A stretch of 64,000 bases of DNA from positions 3,033-67,032 of the forward strand of contig UQNI01000001.1 of NCBI GenBank assembly GCA_900542375.1, written 5' to 3'. The DNA is from an uncultured Oscillospiraceae bacterium. GTDB taxonomy: Bacteria; Bacillota; Clostridia; Oscillospirales; Acutalibacteraceae. The notes under the pieces were generated by a model that saw only the letters and a program-made list of their open reading frames with translations, had not been told where the DNA came from and searched no databases. Below, one piece after another: positions 35,429 through 45,327 of this stretch (position 1 is its first letter; each line of letters begins with the position of its first letter). Position numbers and translations under genes: made by a program.

Positions 35429-36802
35429 ATGAAGCTATGGGCAGGACGTTTTTCAAAAGAGATTGATCAAAAAACAAATGACTTTAACTCTTCCATAAAA
35501 TTCGACAGCCGAATGATTGAGGAAGATATCAAGGGCAGCATTGCCCATGCAACCATGTTAGGTGCTTGCGGAATTATTGAGCAATCAGAAGCAGAACTAA
35601 TTTGTAAAGAGCTGGAACAAATTTATAAAGATATTCAGAACGAAACATTACCTATTGACCCAAATGCGGAAGATGTACACACCTTTGTAGAAGGAGAGTT
35701 GACTCAGCGTATTGGTGTTTCCGGAAAACGTCTGCATACTGCACGCAGCCGTAACGACCAAGTGGCATTGGATGTACGTTTATACTTGAAAAAGGAATGT
35801 GATGCATTATATAGCCAAATTGAAGAATTGGTAACAGTGCTTTGTAAAAAGGCGATGACTCATAAAGGCGATGTTATGCCGGGATATACCCACTTACAGC
35901 GTGCGCAGCCCATTACATTTGGTCATCACTTAATGGCTTATGCAGAGATGTTCCTGCGTGACCTTGGCCGTTTGAAAGATGCCAAAGCGCGTATGGACGA
36001 ACTTCCGTTGGGAGCGGGTGCATTGGCAGGTACTACGTATCCGTTAAACCGAAGTATGACTGCTGAATTATTGGGCTTTTCCAGAGTCACCAATAACAGT
36101 TTGGACAGTGTTGCAGACCGTGATTTCTGTGTAGAAATTGCTTCTGCCATTGCGTTGGCTATGGTGCACCTATCTCGTTTTTCAGAAGAAATTATTTTAT
36201 GGTGTTCTTGGGAATTTAAATTTGTGGAGTTGGACGACGCCTTTTCTACAGGTTCCAGCATTATGCCGCAAAAGAAAAATCCAGATATTGCTGAATTGGT
36301 ACGCGGTAAATCCGGCCGAGTCATTGGTGATGTTGTTACATTATTAACCATGCTGAAGGGATTACCTTTGGCCTATAACAAGGACATGCAAGAAGACAAA
36401 GAGGCAATTTTTGACGCAGTAGATACCTTAAGAATGTGCCTCACTGCATTTATTCCTATGGTAGATACTATGAAAGTGTTGCCTGAAAATATGCGCAATG
36501 CCGCAGCACGTGGATTTATTAATGCCACAGACTGTGCAGATTACTTGGTGAATAAAGGTTTAGCATTCCGCGATGCCTATAAAATAACCGGCACTTTGGT
36601 TGCACAATGCATTGAGCGAAACTTAACATTGGAAACATTGCCATTGGAAGATTATAAAGCGGTATGTGATACCTTTGATGAAGGTATTTATGATGCAATC
36701 TCTTTGGAACGCTGTGTAAACGGACGCAATGTTTTGGGTGCTCCTGCTCCTGAAAATGTAGAGATGCAGGCAAAACGAGTATTGAACTTGCTGGGAAAAT
36801 AA
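35429..36802 (+). CDS. argH: Argininosuccinate lyase
   Basis: 457 residues. It cleaves argininosuccinate to arginine and fumarate. The superfamily signature GSSIMPQKKNPDIAELVRGK is near residue 277, the N-terminal WAGRFSKEIDQ and the HTARSRNDQVALDVRLYL stretch are typical, and THLQRAQPITFGHHL carries the catalytic His. AAGGAGG lies before ATG 35429. It is the second gene of the operon. Confidence 0.97.
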   Translation: MKLWAGRFSKEIDQKTNDFNSSIKFDSRMIEEDIKGSIAHATMLGACGIIEQSEAELICKELEQIYKDIQNETLPIDPNAEDVHTFVEGELTQRIGVSGKRLHTARSRNDQVALDVRLYLKKECDALYSQIEELVTVLCKKAMTHKGDVMPGYTHLQRAQPITFGHHLMAYAEMFLRDLGRLKDAKARMDELPLGAGALAGTTYPLNRSMTAELLGFSRVTNNSLDSVADRDFCVEIASAIALAMVHLSRFSEEIILWCSWEFKFVELDDAFSTGSSIMPQKKNPDIAELVRGKSGRVIGDVVTLLTMLKGLPLAYNKDMQEDKEAIFDAVDTLRMCLTAFIPMVDTMKVLPENMRNAAARGFINATDCADYLVNKGLAFRDAYKITGTLVAQCIERNLTLETLPLEDYKAVCDTFDEGIYDAISLERCVNGRNVLGAPAPENVEMQAKRVLNLLGK

Positions 36803-36832
36803 CCGGCACAATGGTGAAAGGCAGGCAAATCA

Positions 36833-37870
36833 ATGGAAATTAAAGTTGGAGTTGTCGGCGCAACCGGATATGCAGGCGCCGAATTGGTAAGACTTTTATT
36901 AAACCACCCTTATGCAAAGCTGACTGCAATCAGTTCAGTTACCTTTGAAGGGCAAAAAATAAGTGAGGTATATCCTTCTTATCTTGGATTATGCGATATG
37001 GTTTGCAAAACTCAGGAGGAAGTGGTGGAAAAATGCGACGTTGTATTTGCAGCATTGCCGCATGGATTATCTCAAGAATTGGCAGCAGCCTGTGCCAAAC
37101 GTATGAAATTCTTTATTGATTTAGGCGCTGATTTCCGCTTGGAAGATGAAGAAACTTATAAAACTTGGTATGGCTGTGAATTTCTTGATAAAGCGTTGCA
37201 TGAGCAAGCTGTATATGGACTGCCGGAACTGTTCCGTCCATTTATCAGAGGAAAAAGCTTAATTGCAAATCCGGGTTGTTATGCAACAGCAGTTCCTTTG
37301 GCCATTGTGCCTGCCATGGAAGCGGGTTTGATTGAAACAGACCATATCATTGCGGACTGCAAATCCGGAACAACAGGCGCGGGCAGAAAACCTACCCAAA
37401 CCACTCATTTTCCGGACTGTAATGAGAGCTTTACCGCATATAAGGTAGCTGCTCACCGTCATACGCCGGAGATAGAACAAACATTATCTTGTTATGCTCC
37501 AAATCCGGTAAAATTAACGTTTGTTCCGCACTTGCTTCCGGTTAGCCGTGGTATTCTGGCAACATGCTATGCTACACTAAGAGAGGGTGTAACAGAAGAG
37601 CAAGTTCGTTATGTGTATGGACGACGTTATCAACAGGAATACTTTGTACGTATGCTGCCAAAAGGCAGTGTAGCCAATATTAAACATGTGCAGTATACCA
37701 ACTTCTGTGATATTTCCGTCCATGTAGATGAGCACGCAAACACTCTGGTTGCCATTTCTGCCATTGATAATATGGTGAAAGGCGCTGCCGGTCAGGCAAT
37801 TCAAAACATGAATTTGGTATTGGGCTTGGAAGAAAAAACAGGTCTTACATTAATTCCACCGGCATTTTAA
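36833..37870 (+). CDS. argC: N-acetyl-gamma-glutamyl-phosphate reductase
   Basis: A 345-residue NADPH-dependent enzyme making N-acetylglutamate semialdehyde. The Rossmann start is VGVVGATGYAGAELVRLL, the catalytic Cys lies in IANPGCYATAVPLA, and the later HRHTPEIEQTL segment carries the conserved His region. The length of about 345 is the type 1 form. It lies 30 nt after argH. Confidence 0.97.
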   Translation: MEIKVGVVGATGYAGAELVRLLLNHPYAKLTAISSVTFEGQKISEVYPSYLGLCDMVCKTQEEVVEKCDVVFAALPHGLSQELAAACAKRMKFFIDLGADFRLEDEETYKTWYGCEFLDKALHEQAVYGLPELFRPFIRGKSLIANPGCYATAVPLAIVPAMEAGLIETDHIIADCKSGTTGAGRKPTQTTHFPDCNESFTAYKVAAHRHTPEIEQTLSCYAPNPVKLTFVPHLLPVSRGILATCYATLREGVTEEQVRYVYGRRYQQEYFVRMLPKGSVANIKHVQYTNFCDISVHVDEHANTLVAISAIDNMVKGAAGQAIQNMNLVLGLEEKTGLTLIPPAF

Positions 37871-37894
37871 TTGTAATTTATCATACAAGCATAA

Positions 37895-37918
37895 CCCTGT
37901 TGCGATGCCGCAGCGGGG
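37895..37918 (+). other. Intergenic hairpin between argC and argJ
   Basis: CCCTGTTGCG and CGCAGCGGGG form a 10-bp stem (two G-U pairs) with the loop ATGC. No T run follows, so it is more likely an RNA processing or stability element than a terminator. Confidence 0.4.
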
Positions 37919-37956
37919 ATTTATGTCCTATAAAGAATATATGATGGAGGCAGCAT

Positions 37957-39177
37957 ATGACATTTCATATCATAGAAGGCGGCGTTACAGCAGCAAAAGG
38001 ATTTCAGGCTTCGGGAATTCATTGTGGTATCCGCAAAAATCGCAGCAAAGCAGACCTTGCTTTGATTTACAGTGATGTGCCCTGTGCAGCGGCAGCTGTG
38101 TATACACAAAACTTAGTAAAAGGCGCTCCCATTGCGGTTACCAAACGCAACATTGCAGACGGTATGGCACGAGCTGTGATTTGTAACAGCGGCAATGCCA
38201 ATACCTGCAATGCGGACGGAGAAGAAAAAGCACAGAAAATGTGTGATTTGATTGCAGCAGAACTGCATATTGATGCAAGCGACGTGATTGTAGCATCGAC
38301 AGGCGTGATTGGTCAGGTACTGCCCATTGAACCGATTGCAAATTCGGTAAAAACATTAGCAGAAGCGTTAAGTGCAACAGGTTCCAATGATGCGGCAAAA
38401 GCAATTATGACGACAGATACGGTAGAAAAAGAATATGCACTTGAGGTGGAACTGGACGGTAAAACGGTAACCATAGGCGGCATTACAAAAGGTTCCGGTA
38501 TGATTCACCCGAACATGGCAACCATGCTTGGTTTCTTATCGACAGATGCCTCTATTACGCCGGAACTGTTGAACGAGGCACTGCACACAGCCATTGAGGA
38601 TACTTTCAATATGGTAAGTGTGGACGGAGATACCTCTACCAATGATATGGTGTCCGTTATGGCGTCCGGTTTGGCAGAAAACCAAACCATTACAGAAAAA
38701 AATCATGATTATGAATTGTTTACACAAGCATTGACAGAAGTTTGCGCAGTGTTGTCCCGTAAAATTGCAAAGGACGGTGAAGGTGCAACCAGATTATTGG
38801 AATGCGCTGTCACAGGGGCAAAAACAAAAGAGGATGCAAGAACAGTTGCAAAATCCGTGATTTGTTCTAATTTGCTGAAATGCGCTATTTTTGGCGCCGA
38901 TGCAAACTGGGGAAGAGTGCTGTGCGCAATTGGTTATTCAGGTGCCAATATTAATATTAATGGTGTGGATGTTGCATTTGAATCCAAACAAGGACGTATT
39001 GAAGTATGCAAAAACGGTGCAGGTTTGCCTTTTGATGAGGATATTGCCAAGAAAATTCTTTTAGAGGACGACATTATTGTAGCGGTAACTTTGCATGAAG
39101 GTAGCGAATGCGCAACTGCATATGGTTGTGATTTGACTTATGATTATGTAAAAATTAACGGCGATTACAGAAGCTGA
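37957..39177 (+). CDS. argJ: Glutamate N-acetyltransferase / amino-acid acetyltransferase (ArgJ)
   Basis: A 406-residue enzyme that moves the acetyl group from N-acetylornithine to glutamate, recycling it. Bifunctional members also use acetyl-CoA. ATG 37957 follows ATGGAGG. The precursor cleaves itself before the Thr in KGSGMIHPNMATMLGFLSTD (about residue 190) to give two chains. The motif SVDGDTSTNDMVSVMASG is also conserved. argA and argE are absent from the window, consistent with the cyclic pathway; whether the enzyme is bifunctional is not shown. Confidence 0.96.
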   Translation: MTFHIIEGGVTAAKGFQASGIHCGIRKNRSKADLALIYSDVPCAAAAVYTQNLVKGAPIAVTKRNIADGMARAVICNSGNANTCNADGEEKAQKMCDLIAAELHIDASDVIVASTGVIGQVLPIEPIANSVKTLAEALSATGSNDAAKAIMTTDTVEKEYALEVELDGKTVTIGGITKGSGMIHPNMATMLGFLSTDASITPELLNEALHTAIEDTFNMVSVDGDTSTNDMVSVMASGLAENQTITEKNHDYELFTQALTEVCAVLSRKIAKDGEGATRLLECAVTGAKTKEDARTVAKSVICSNLLKCAIFGADANWGRVLCAIGYSGANININGVDVAFESKQGRIEVCKNGAGLPFDEDIAKKILLEDDIIVAVTLHEGSECATAYGCDLTYDYVKINGDYRS

Positions 39178-39211
39178 TTTAGAATATTGTAAAATAGGAA
39201 AAGGATGTCAT

Positions 39212-40069
39212 ATGAATATTTCCAATAACGATAGAGCTCAAATTTTAGCTCAGGCTTTACCCTATATTCAAAAATATGCGGGAAAAACCATTGTAGTAAA
39301 ATATGGCGGCAACGCTATGATTAATGAGGAGATTAAATCTGCTGTTATGACTGATATTGTATTGATGCAGTCTGTTGGCATCAATGTCGTATTGGTACAC
39401 GGCGGTGGTCCTGAAATTAATACCATGTTAAGCCGTGTGGGCAAAGAAAGCAAATTTATTGGCGGTTTGCGTTATACGGATGAAGAAACCATGGAAATTG
39501 CACAAATGGTTTTGGCAGGAAAAGTAAATAAAGACTTGGTTCAGCATTTGGAAAATCACAGTGGTAAAGCCATCGGGCTTTGCGGTTTGGACGGCTCTAT
39601 GATTCAGGCGCGTAAATTGGAAAGCGGCGCTGACCTTGGTTATGTAGGTGAAATTGTAAGGGTAAATACTAAAATTATCACAGACGCAACCAACAATGGT
39701 TATGTGCCGATTATTGCTACCATTGCCGGTGGTGTGAACGGAGAAGTGTATAACATTAATGCAGACATCGCTGCCGCCCGCATTGCAGCCGAATTGGGAG
39801 CACGAAAGCTGATTCTCATGACAGATATTCGTGGATTATTAAAAGACAAAGATGACGAAAGTACACTGATTCCCGTTGTCAATGTCAGCGAAGTACCAAG
39901 ATTACAACGCAGCGGTATTATCAGCGGCGGTATGATTCCTAAAATTGATTGCTGTGTGGAGGCAGTCCGCCGCGGTGTGCATCGTGCGCATATCTTGGAT
40001 GGAAGAATTCCACACTCTATTTTAATCGAACTGTTTTCCGATGAAGGTATTGGAACCATGTTATATTAA
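39212..40069 (+). CDS. argB: Acetylglutamate kinase
   Basis: A 285-residue amino-acid kinase. Signatures are TIVVKYGGNAM at the front, VLVHGGGPEIN with the glycine-rich loop, the central INADIAAARIAAELGARKL and GIISGGMIPKIDCCVEAVRR near the end. It has the N-terminal helix (AQILAQALPYIQKYAGK) seen in hexameric, arginine-inhibited forms, so feedback inhibition is plausible. ATG 39212 has AAAAGGATG upstream. Confidence 0.97.
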   Translation: MNISNNDRAQILAQALPYIQKYAGKTIVVKYGGNAMINEEIKSAVMTDIVLMQSVGINVVLVHGGGPEINTMLSRVGKESKFIGGLRYTDEETMEIAQMVLAGKVNKDLVQHLENHSGKAIGLCGLDGSMIQARKLESGADLGYVGEIVRVNTKIITDATNNGYVPIIATIAGGVNGEVYNINADIAAARIAAELGARKLILMTDIRGLLKDKDDESTLIPVVNVSEVPRLQRSGIISGGMIPKIDCCVEAVRRGVHRAHILDGRIPHSILIELFSDEGIGTMLY

Positions 40070-40120
40070 ATCCATTCTTTCAAAGCGGCATCTTTGGAAG
40101 AATGCAAAGGAGAGATTACC

Positions 40121-41299
40121 ATGCATTTTTTAGATATTAAAGAACAAGAAAAGAAGAATATGATGCCAACTTACGGCCGCTTTGAAGTTGCGATTGTGAA
40201 AGGAAAAGGCGTTGTTGCACAGGACAGCGAAGGAAAATCTTATATTGATTTTACAAGCGGTATTGGTGTCAATGCCCTTGGTTTTTGTGATGATCAATGG
40301 ATTGCTGCTATTACAAAGCAGGCTTCCACATTACAGCATATTTCCAATTTGTATTACAATCCTGCGCAGACCAATTTGGCTCAAAAACTTTGTGAATTAT
40401 CCGGTTTCAGTAAAGTGTTTTTCAGCAATTCCGGTGCGGAAGCAAATGAATGCGCTATTAAATTAGCAAGAAAATACAGTACGGATAAATACAATGAGAA
40501 CAGAACTAAAATCATCACGTTGGTGAATTCTTTCCATGGAAGAACGGTTACAACTCTGGCGGCAACAGGTCAGGATACGTTCCATCATTATTTTAATCCA
40601 TTTACGGAGGGCTTTACATATGCGCAGGCAAACGATATCGAGAGTGTAAAATCGTTACTGGATGAAAATACCTGCGCTGTGTTTATAGAAATGATTCAAG
40701 GTGAAGGCGGTGTTATGCCTTTAGAACCTCATTTTGTAAAAGAACTGGAAAAGCTGTGCAAAAAGCATGACGTACTGCTTATGGTAGACGAAGTACAAAC
40801 CGGTATGGGAAGAACAGGTACTCTGTTTTGTTATGAACAATATGGCATTGAGCCAGATGTGATTACATCTTCAAAAGCGCTTGGCGGTGGATTGCCCATT
40901 GGTGCGTGTCTGTGTACCGAACGCTTGGGAGACGTACTGAACAGCGGTATGCATGGTTCTACCTTTGGTGGAAACCCTGTTGCATGTGCAGGCGCCTTAA
41001 GTGTGTTGGAACGTGTATCAGATGAGACATTTTTACAGGAAGTAAAAGCTAAGGGTGAATATATGCAGCAAAAGCTGTCCGAGATGGAAGGTGTTGCCGA
41101 AGTAAGAGGCATTGGCATGATGATTGGAATTGTGCTGGAAAAAGGAACAGCCAAAGATGTAGCAGCTGCATGTATTGAACATGGTCTGCTGGTGCTGACC
41201 GCAAAAACACTGGTACGTCTGTTGCCTCCGCTTACCATCACCTTTGAAGAAATTGATAAGGGCTTGGCAATATTGGAAAAAGTTATCAAACAGGCTTAA
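40121..41299 (+). CDS. argD: Acetylornithine aminotransferase
   Basis: A 392-residue PLP enzyme converting N-acetylglutamate semialdehyde to N-acetylornithine. ATG 40121 is chosen because AAAGGAG lies 7 nt before it; the in-frame ATG at 40094 contains that site. The PLP lysine is in TSSKALGGGLPIGA. The MVDEVQTGMGRTGTLF stretch and the early GIGVNALGFCDDQW are typical of class III aminotransferases. It is part of the arg operon. Confidence 0.96.
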   Translation: MHFLDIKEQEKKNMMPTYGRFEVAIVKGKGVVAQDSEGKSYIDFTSGIGVNALGFCDDQWIAAITKQASTLQHISNLYYNPAQTNLAQKLCELSGFSKVFFSNSGAEANECAIKLARKYSTDKYNENRTKIITLVNSFHGRTVTTLAATGQDTFHHYFNPFTEGFTYAQANDIESVKSLLDENTCAVFIEMIQGEGGVMPLEPHFVKELEKLCKKHDVLLMVDEVQTGMGRTGTLFCYEQYGIEPDVITSSKALGGGLPIGACLCTERLGDVLNSGMHGSTFGGNPVACAGALSVLERVSDETFLQEVKAKGEYMQQKLSEMEGVAEVRGIGMMIGIVLEKGTAKDVAAACIEHGLLVLTAKTLVRLLPPLTITFEEIDKGLAILEKVIKQA

Positions 41300-41338
41300 A
41301 ATGATGATAAAACAGAACAGATTGAAGGGAGACTGGAT

Positions 41339-42241
41339 ATGAAACACTTGTTAAAATTGTTGGATTTAACAACAGAAGAGATTGAAGAAATCCTGAATTT
41401 GGCTGACCAATTAAAATATGAATTAAAACACGGAATTGAGCATCACCATTTGAAAGGCAAAACCTTAGGTATGATTTTTGCCAAAGCATCTACCAGAACC
41501 CGTGTTTCTTTTGAAACAGGTATGTATCAATTGGGTGGATATCCTATGTACTTATCTGCAAATGATATGCAAATTGGACGTGGAGAACCAATTGAAGATA
41601 CCGCAAGAGTGTTATCCCGCTATTTGGACGGAATTATGATTCGTACTTTTGAACAAAAGCAAGTAGAAGATTTGGCAAAATACGGCTCTATTCCGATTAT
41701 CAATGCTTTGACAGATTTTGCTCATCCATGTCAAGTGCTGGCTGACCTGATGACTATTCGCGAAAGAAAAGGTGCTTTGGAAGGTCTGAAAGCATGTTAT
41801 ATTGGAGACGGCAACAATATGATGCATTCTATTATTGTAGGATGTTTGAAGATGGGTATGTCTATCAGTGTAGCATGTCCGGAAGGTTACCGTCCCGATA
41901 AAGAAGTGTTGGAGTTTGCTTCTCAATATGAGGGCTTCGAGATGACGGATTCTCCTGCAACTGCCGCAAAAGATGCAGACGTGTTGTTTACAGATGTATG
42001 GGCCTCCATGGGTCAGGAAGGTGAGGCTGCCGAAAGAAGAAAAGCATTTGAAGGTTACCAAATCAATGCAGAGTTGATGAAATTAGCAAAACCTGATGCT
42101 ATGGTACAGCATTGTTTACCTGCACACAGAGGAGAAGAAATAACAGCGGATGTATTTGAGTCTCACGCAGACGAGATTTTCGATGAAGCCGAAAATCGTT
42201 TGCATGCACAAAAAGCAGTATTGGTTACTTTAATGAAATAA
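41339..42241 (+). CDS. argF: Ornithine carbamoyltransferase
   Basis: A 300-residue enzyme making citrulline from ornithine and carbamoyl phosphate. The carbamoyl-phosphate loop STRTRVSFETGMYQLGG is near residue 48. HPCQVLADLMTIRE follows, and HCLPAHRGEEITADVFESH near 260 holds the Cys of the ornithine site. GAAGGGAG precedes ATG 41339. It is the last gene of the operon and is followed by a strong terminator. Confidence 0.97.
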   Translation: MKHLLKLLDLTTEEIEEILNLADQLKYELKHGIEHHHLKGKTLGMIFAKASTRTRVSFETGMYQLGGYPMYLSANDMQIGRGEPIEDTARVLSRYLDGIMIRTFEQKQVEDLAKYGSIPIINALTDFAHPCQVLADLMTIRERKGALEGLKACYIGDGNNMMHSIIVGCLKMGMSISVACPEGYRPDKEVLEFASQYEGFEMTDSPATAAKDADVLFTDVWASMGQEGEAAERRKAFEGYQINAELMKLAKPDAMVQHCLPAHRGEEITADVFESHADEIFDEAENRLHAQKAVLVTLMK

Positions 42242-42244
42242 TCG

Positions 42245-42280
42245 AAAAGAGATACAGCAATCAGCTGTATCTCTTTTTTT
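42245..42280 (+). terminator. Terminator of the arginine operon
   Basis: AAAGAGATACAGC pairs with GCTGTATCTCTTT around the loop AATCA and ends in a T run. Its arms are almost the same as those of the terminator at 45328-45363. Confidence 0.9.
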
Positions 42281-42449
42281 ATTCCGTTGCAATCAACAGT
42301 TGTAAAGAAAATATTTCAGTTTTATATCTGATATATTATTTGTTGGAAATAATCATTAATTGCTATATTTTAATATATAATTTTATAAGAGATGTCAATT
42401 GATATAAAAGTAAATAGTTAAAATGTAAAAATATTTTTCATGTAATCTA

Positions 42450-42478
42450 TTGACAATTTATAAAAATTGCCATATGCT
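42450..42478 (+). promoter_or_regulatory. Promoter of the NEAT-protein gene
   Basis: TTGACA (42450-42455) and TATGCT (42473-42478) with a 17-nt spacer. The predicted start point (about 42485) falls inside the palindrome. Confidence 0.65.
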
Positions 42479-42482
42479 TTAA

Positions 42483-42498
42483 GTTAGCGTATGCTAAC
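42483..42498. promoter_or_regulatory. Palindromic operator GTTAGCGTATGCTAAC, copy 1
   Basis: The arms GTTAGC and GCTAAC are perfect. The site begins 4 nt after the -10 box. Its exact reverse complement occurs at 45577-45592 in front of the ZIP transporter. It resembles a DtxR/MntR-family metal-dependent repressor site (inference). Confidence 0.65.
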
Positions 42499-42564
42499 CT
42501 ATTGGAAGATGATAAATCGTGAACAATTCCATTAAAAATTAAAATGGAATTAGGGAGGAAGAAC

Positions 42565-45105
42565 ATGAAAAAGAATTTAAAAATGATATTGGGGAGTGTA
42601 TTAATATCGTCGTTGATGCTTACTCCTCTAGCCACAGCATCTGCTGCAACCAGTATGAATCACCCTGCAGAAATAGATGCTATGAGCAGTGCTACGACCG
42701 TACAGCCTGAAGATATCATAACAGATGGTGTGACGAAACGAGAGATTACATTAAATACTGGTATCGCAATTTATAAGGTTGACGTATATGTATCAAGCTA
42801 TGGTGCTATGATAGAAAACATAGTAGATAAAACAACAGATGCACCGGGTTGGACAGCAAATGTATGGGAAGTATTTAAAGAAGAGGGCGGGCTGACCAAG
42901 TATGTTGGGAAAACATACGCAGAAATTAAAAATATGCCGCTGCCAAGTGAAATGCCTGTTATGGGTGGTACTGACTCGACACCGCCGGATTTTCACAATA
43001 AGATATTAGAGTTAATTACGGAATTAGAACAGGAGCCAAATGCGGGAGAAAAGACAGCGAAAACCGAGTTAGCAAAAGCTGTGTACGAAGCAAGGAGTCT
43101 TTATGAACAGAAAGACGGAGATGAATATGAGTCTTCTTCTATGGCAAAGTTGGTAGAAAAATATGAGAAGGCCATGTCTGTTCTGAAGGATAACAGAGCA
43201 GATCAAACTACAATTTATAATGCAGTGTCAGAACTGAGAGAGGCTTTGGAGTCTTTAGCTTATGCACCCGCTGACTGGACTCGATACAAACATTTGATGG
43301 AACAAGCAGAAACAATCATTGCGAATGAACAGGAGTATACACGAACCAGTATTGCCCAGTTACGACAGGTTCTGTCTGATGTCAAACAAGAGGCAGAGCG
43401 GGGCGGAAATACCAAAAGTAAAGTAAAGACTTTGGAGTCTAAACTGGAAAATGCCTTAAATGCAGTGGTAAAACAGAGTCAGGCGGGGAACAGATTCACA
43501 ATAAATGCCAAAATAGGACAGGCGGGGGATAGTGAGACTCCATCTATGGCCAATGCATTTATGAATCCTCATGTTCTTCTAATAGAAAACGAGGGTGAAA
43601 GTGTATACCAGATATCCTTTAAAAAAGACAAATTTCAAGGAATAACAGCCAATATTTTAACAGTAAAGCATATAGAGAATGGCAAAGAAGTTTTGGCAGA
43701 GGAAAGTACCGGCATAGGCGAGTATGATAAGGTATTTACCATTAAAAGACAGAAATCCGGAGAAAAAACGATAGATGTTCTGCTTGGGGCAAAAATGGCC
43801 GGACCCGATGTCAGTGAAATGCCCGCTGTGTTAGTGTTGGATACTACATCAAAGAGGGCTGAAGGAGAAAGTTTAAAACAGGCCGATAAAGCAGAATTAA
43901 AAAAAGTAATTGATGAAAATAAGACAACTTATGATGAGGTTTTGGCAGGAGAATATAAAGAAGAAGGCTCTAGAAGTTTTCTGAATCTTTATAATAAGGC
44001 TCTGATGGCACTTGAAGATGTAACCGCAACTGAAGAGACAGTTGACAGTGCAGCAAAATATTTAAAATCTGCAAAAGAGATTTATCTTGTGCCTAAAAAA
44101 GTGGATGATTTTACACGTGTACTTGTAGCAGCAGAGGAGAAAAAGGCAGAAGATTATACAGAAAAAAGCTATGCAGTATTAAAAACTGCTATAGACGAAG
44201 GAAAGGCAAATTGGAGTAAAAGGAGCACTTTAACAAATGCTCAGCTTCAGCAATTAATTGATAAATTGGAAGAGGGCATGCAAGGGTTAAAACCAGCTGG
44301 AACTCCGGAAGAACCGTCAACCGACATACCCCCAATGGAACAGCCGGGTACGGACATTCCAAAAAATGAAATCAACTTGCAAAATGGTGAATATACATTG
44401 AAGGGGGCTCTATATAACTTTAATAGCCCAGATAAACTATCTATGGCAAATCAAGGACTGGAACAACCTTTGTCTGTGATTGCAAAGGATGGAACATACA
44501 GATTAAGAATGAATATGAATACGATAAAACTCGGAACTTCAGAAGGAGCACTCAGCAAAGTGTCATACTTTGAAGGAAACTTAAAAAATGATTCGGATAT
44601 TATAGCATGGGGTACAACATCAGACGGCACAAAATATCCTAAGACTGTAGAATTCCCTGTAGCATATAAAGCTGATTCCGTAACATTAGAAGTGTTTGTG
44701 CCAATCATGGAAAAAATTGCACCGGGACATGGAACACAAAAAGTTTTATTAAAATTAGATTGGTCCTCTTTACAGACGTCTAAGTTAGATGAAACCGTAA
44801 TTCATAAGGAGAATGGTGGAGAGAATACAGGTCACACAGATAAAAATGGGGCTAGACAAACCAAAGAGATTCATCAAAATCAATCTGTACCACAAACGAA
44901 TATAAATTCAGAAACGTCTGAAATAAAAAAATCAGAGGAAAAAGTAATATCAGCAACTAATGTTCAAAAGGAGAGTGGAACAACAGATATCAATTCTCCA
45001 AAAACAGAGGACTGCAGTAATTTAATAGGCTACTTATGTTTATTTGGTTTTATTATTTCAGGAGGATTGATTGCGATATGTAAAAAACAGAAAACAAATG
45101 ATTAA
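42565..45105 (+). CDS. Cell-wall-anchored protein with two NEAT-like domains and FIVAR-like helical repeats
   Basis: 846 residues from ATG 42565, with AGGGAGGAAG just before. A signal peptide (MILGSVLISSLMLTPLATA) is followed by an unrecognised domain (about 30-140). Helical FIVAR-like repeats occupy about 145-305 and 440-580. A NEAT-like domain lies between them (about 310-430, SMANAFMN to VFTIKRQKSGEKTIDVLL). A clearer NEAT domain is at about 605-740, starting INLQNGEYTLKGALYNFNSP. NEAT domains bind haem in Gram-positives. The C-terminus ends SPKTED, a hydrophobic helix, then KKQK, a non-classical sorting signal. The palindrome at its promoter suggests metal control. Haem acquisition is a likely role; other haem genes are not adjacent. 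Confidence 0.8.
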   Translation: MKKNLKMILGSVLISSLMLTPLATASAATSMNHPAEIDAMSSATTVQPEDIITDGVTKREITLNTGIAIYKVDVYVSSYGAMIENIVDKTTDAPGWTANVWEVFKEEGGLTKYVGKTYAEIKNMPLPSEMPVMGGTDSTPPDFHNKILELITELEQEPNAGEKTAKTELAKAVYEARSLYEQKDGDEYESSSMAKLVEKYEKAMSVLKDNRADQTTIYNAVSELREALESLAYAPADWTRYKHLMEQAETIIANEQEYTRTSIAQLRQVLSDVKQEAERGGNTKSKVKTLESKLENALNAVVKQSQAGNRFTINAKIGQAGDSETPSMANAFMNPHVLLIENEGESVYQISFKKDKFQGITANILTVKHIENGKEVLAEESTGIGEYDKVFTIKRQKSGEKTIDVLLGAKMAGPDVSEMPAVLVLDTTSKRAEGESLKQADKAELKKVIDENKTTYDEVLAGEYKEEGSRSFLNLYNKALMALEDVTATEETVDSAAKYLKSAKEIYLVPKKVDDFTRVLVAAEEKKAEDYTEKSYAVLKTAIDEGKANWSKRSTLTNAQLQQLIDKLEEGMQGLKPAGTPEEPSTDIPPMEQPGTDIPKNEINLQNGEYTLKGALYNFNSPDKLSMANQGLEQPLSVIAKDGTYRLRMNMNTIKLGTSEGALSKVSYFEGNLKNDSDIIAWGTTSDGTKYPKTVEFPVAYKADSVTLEVFVPIMEKIAPGHGTQKVLLKLDWSSLQTSKLDETVIHKENGGENTGHTDKNGARQTKEIHQNQSVPQTNINSETSEIKKSEEKVISATNVQKESGTTDINSPKTEDCSNLIGYLCLFGFIISGGLIAICKKQKTND

Positions 45106-45327
45106 AGAATAGGGAATTTGGTACATTTTATGTTCATTCAGATAATTAATATTGATGTGTCGTCATGACAGAGTTTTCTTCCTTTCATATGTCATAATAT
45201 CACTGTCAAATGTCATTAAATAGTACATAAAAATTGAATTCATTTTTATCAGATGATATGTCATATGAGGTATCGTATCAAATGGGAACTCAATATAATT
45301 CAAGTGAAATGGGATATCGCATGAATG

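Larger units (their letters stand above)
42281..42564. other. Leader region of the NEAT-protein gene
   Basis: A very AT-rich stretch holding a consensus-spaced promoter and a 16-bp palindrome, listed separately. Bases 42281-42449 contain nothing recognisable. Confidence 0.5.
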
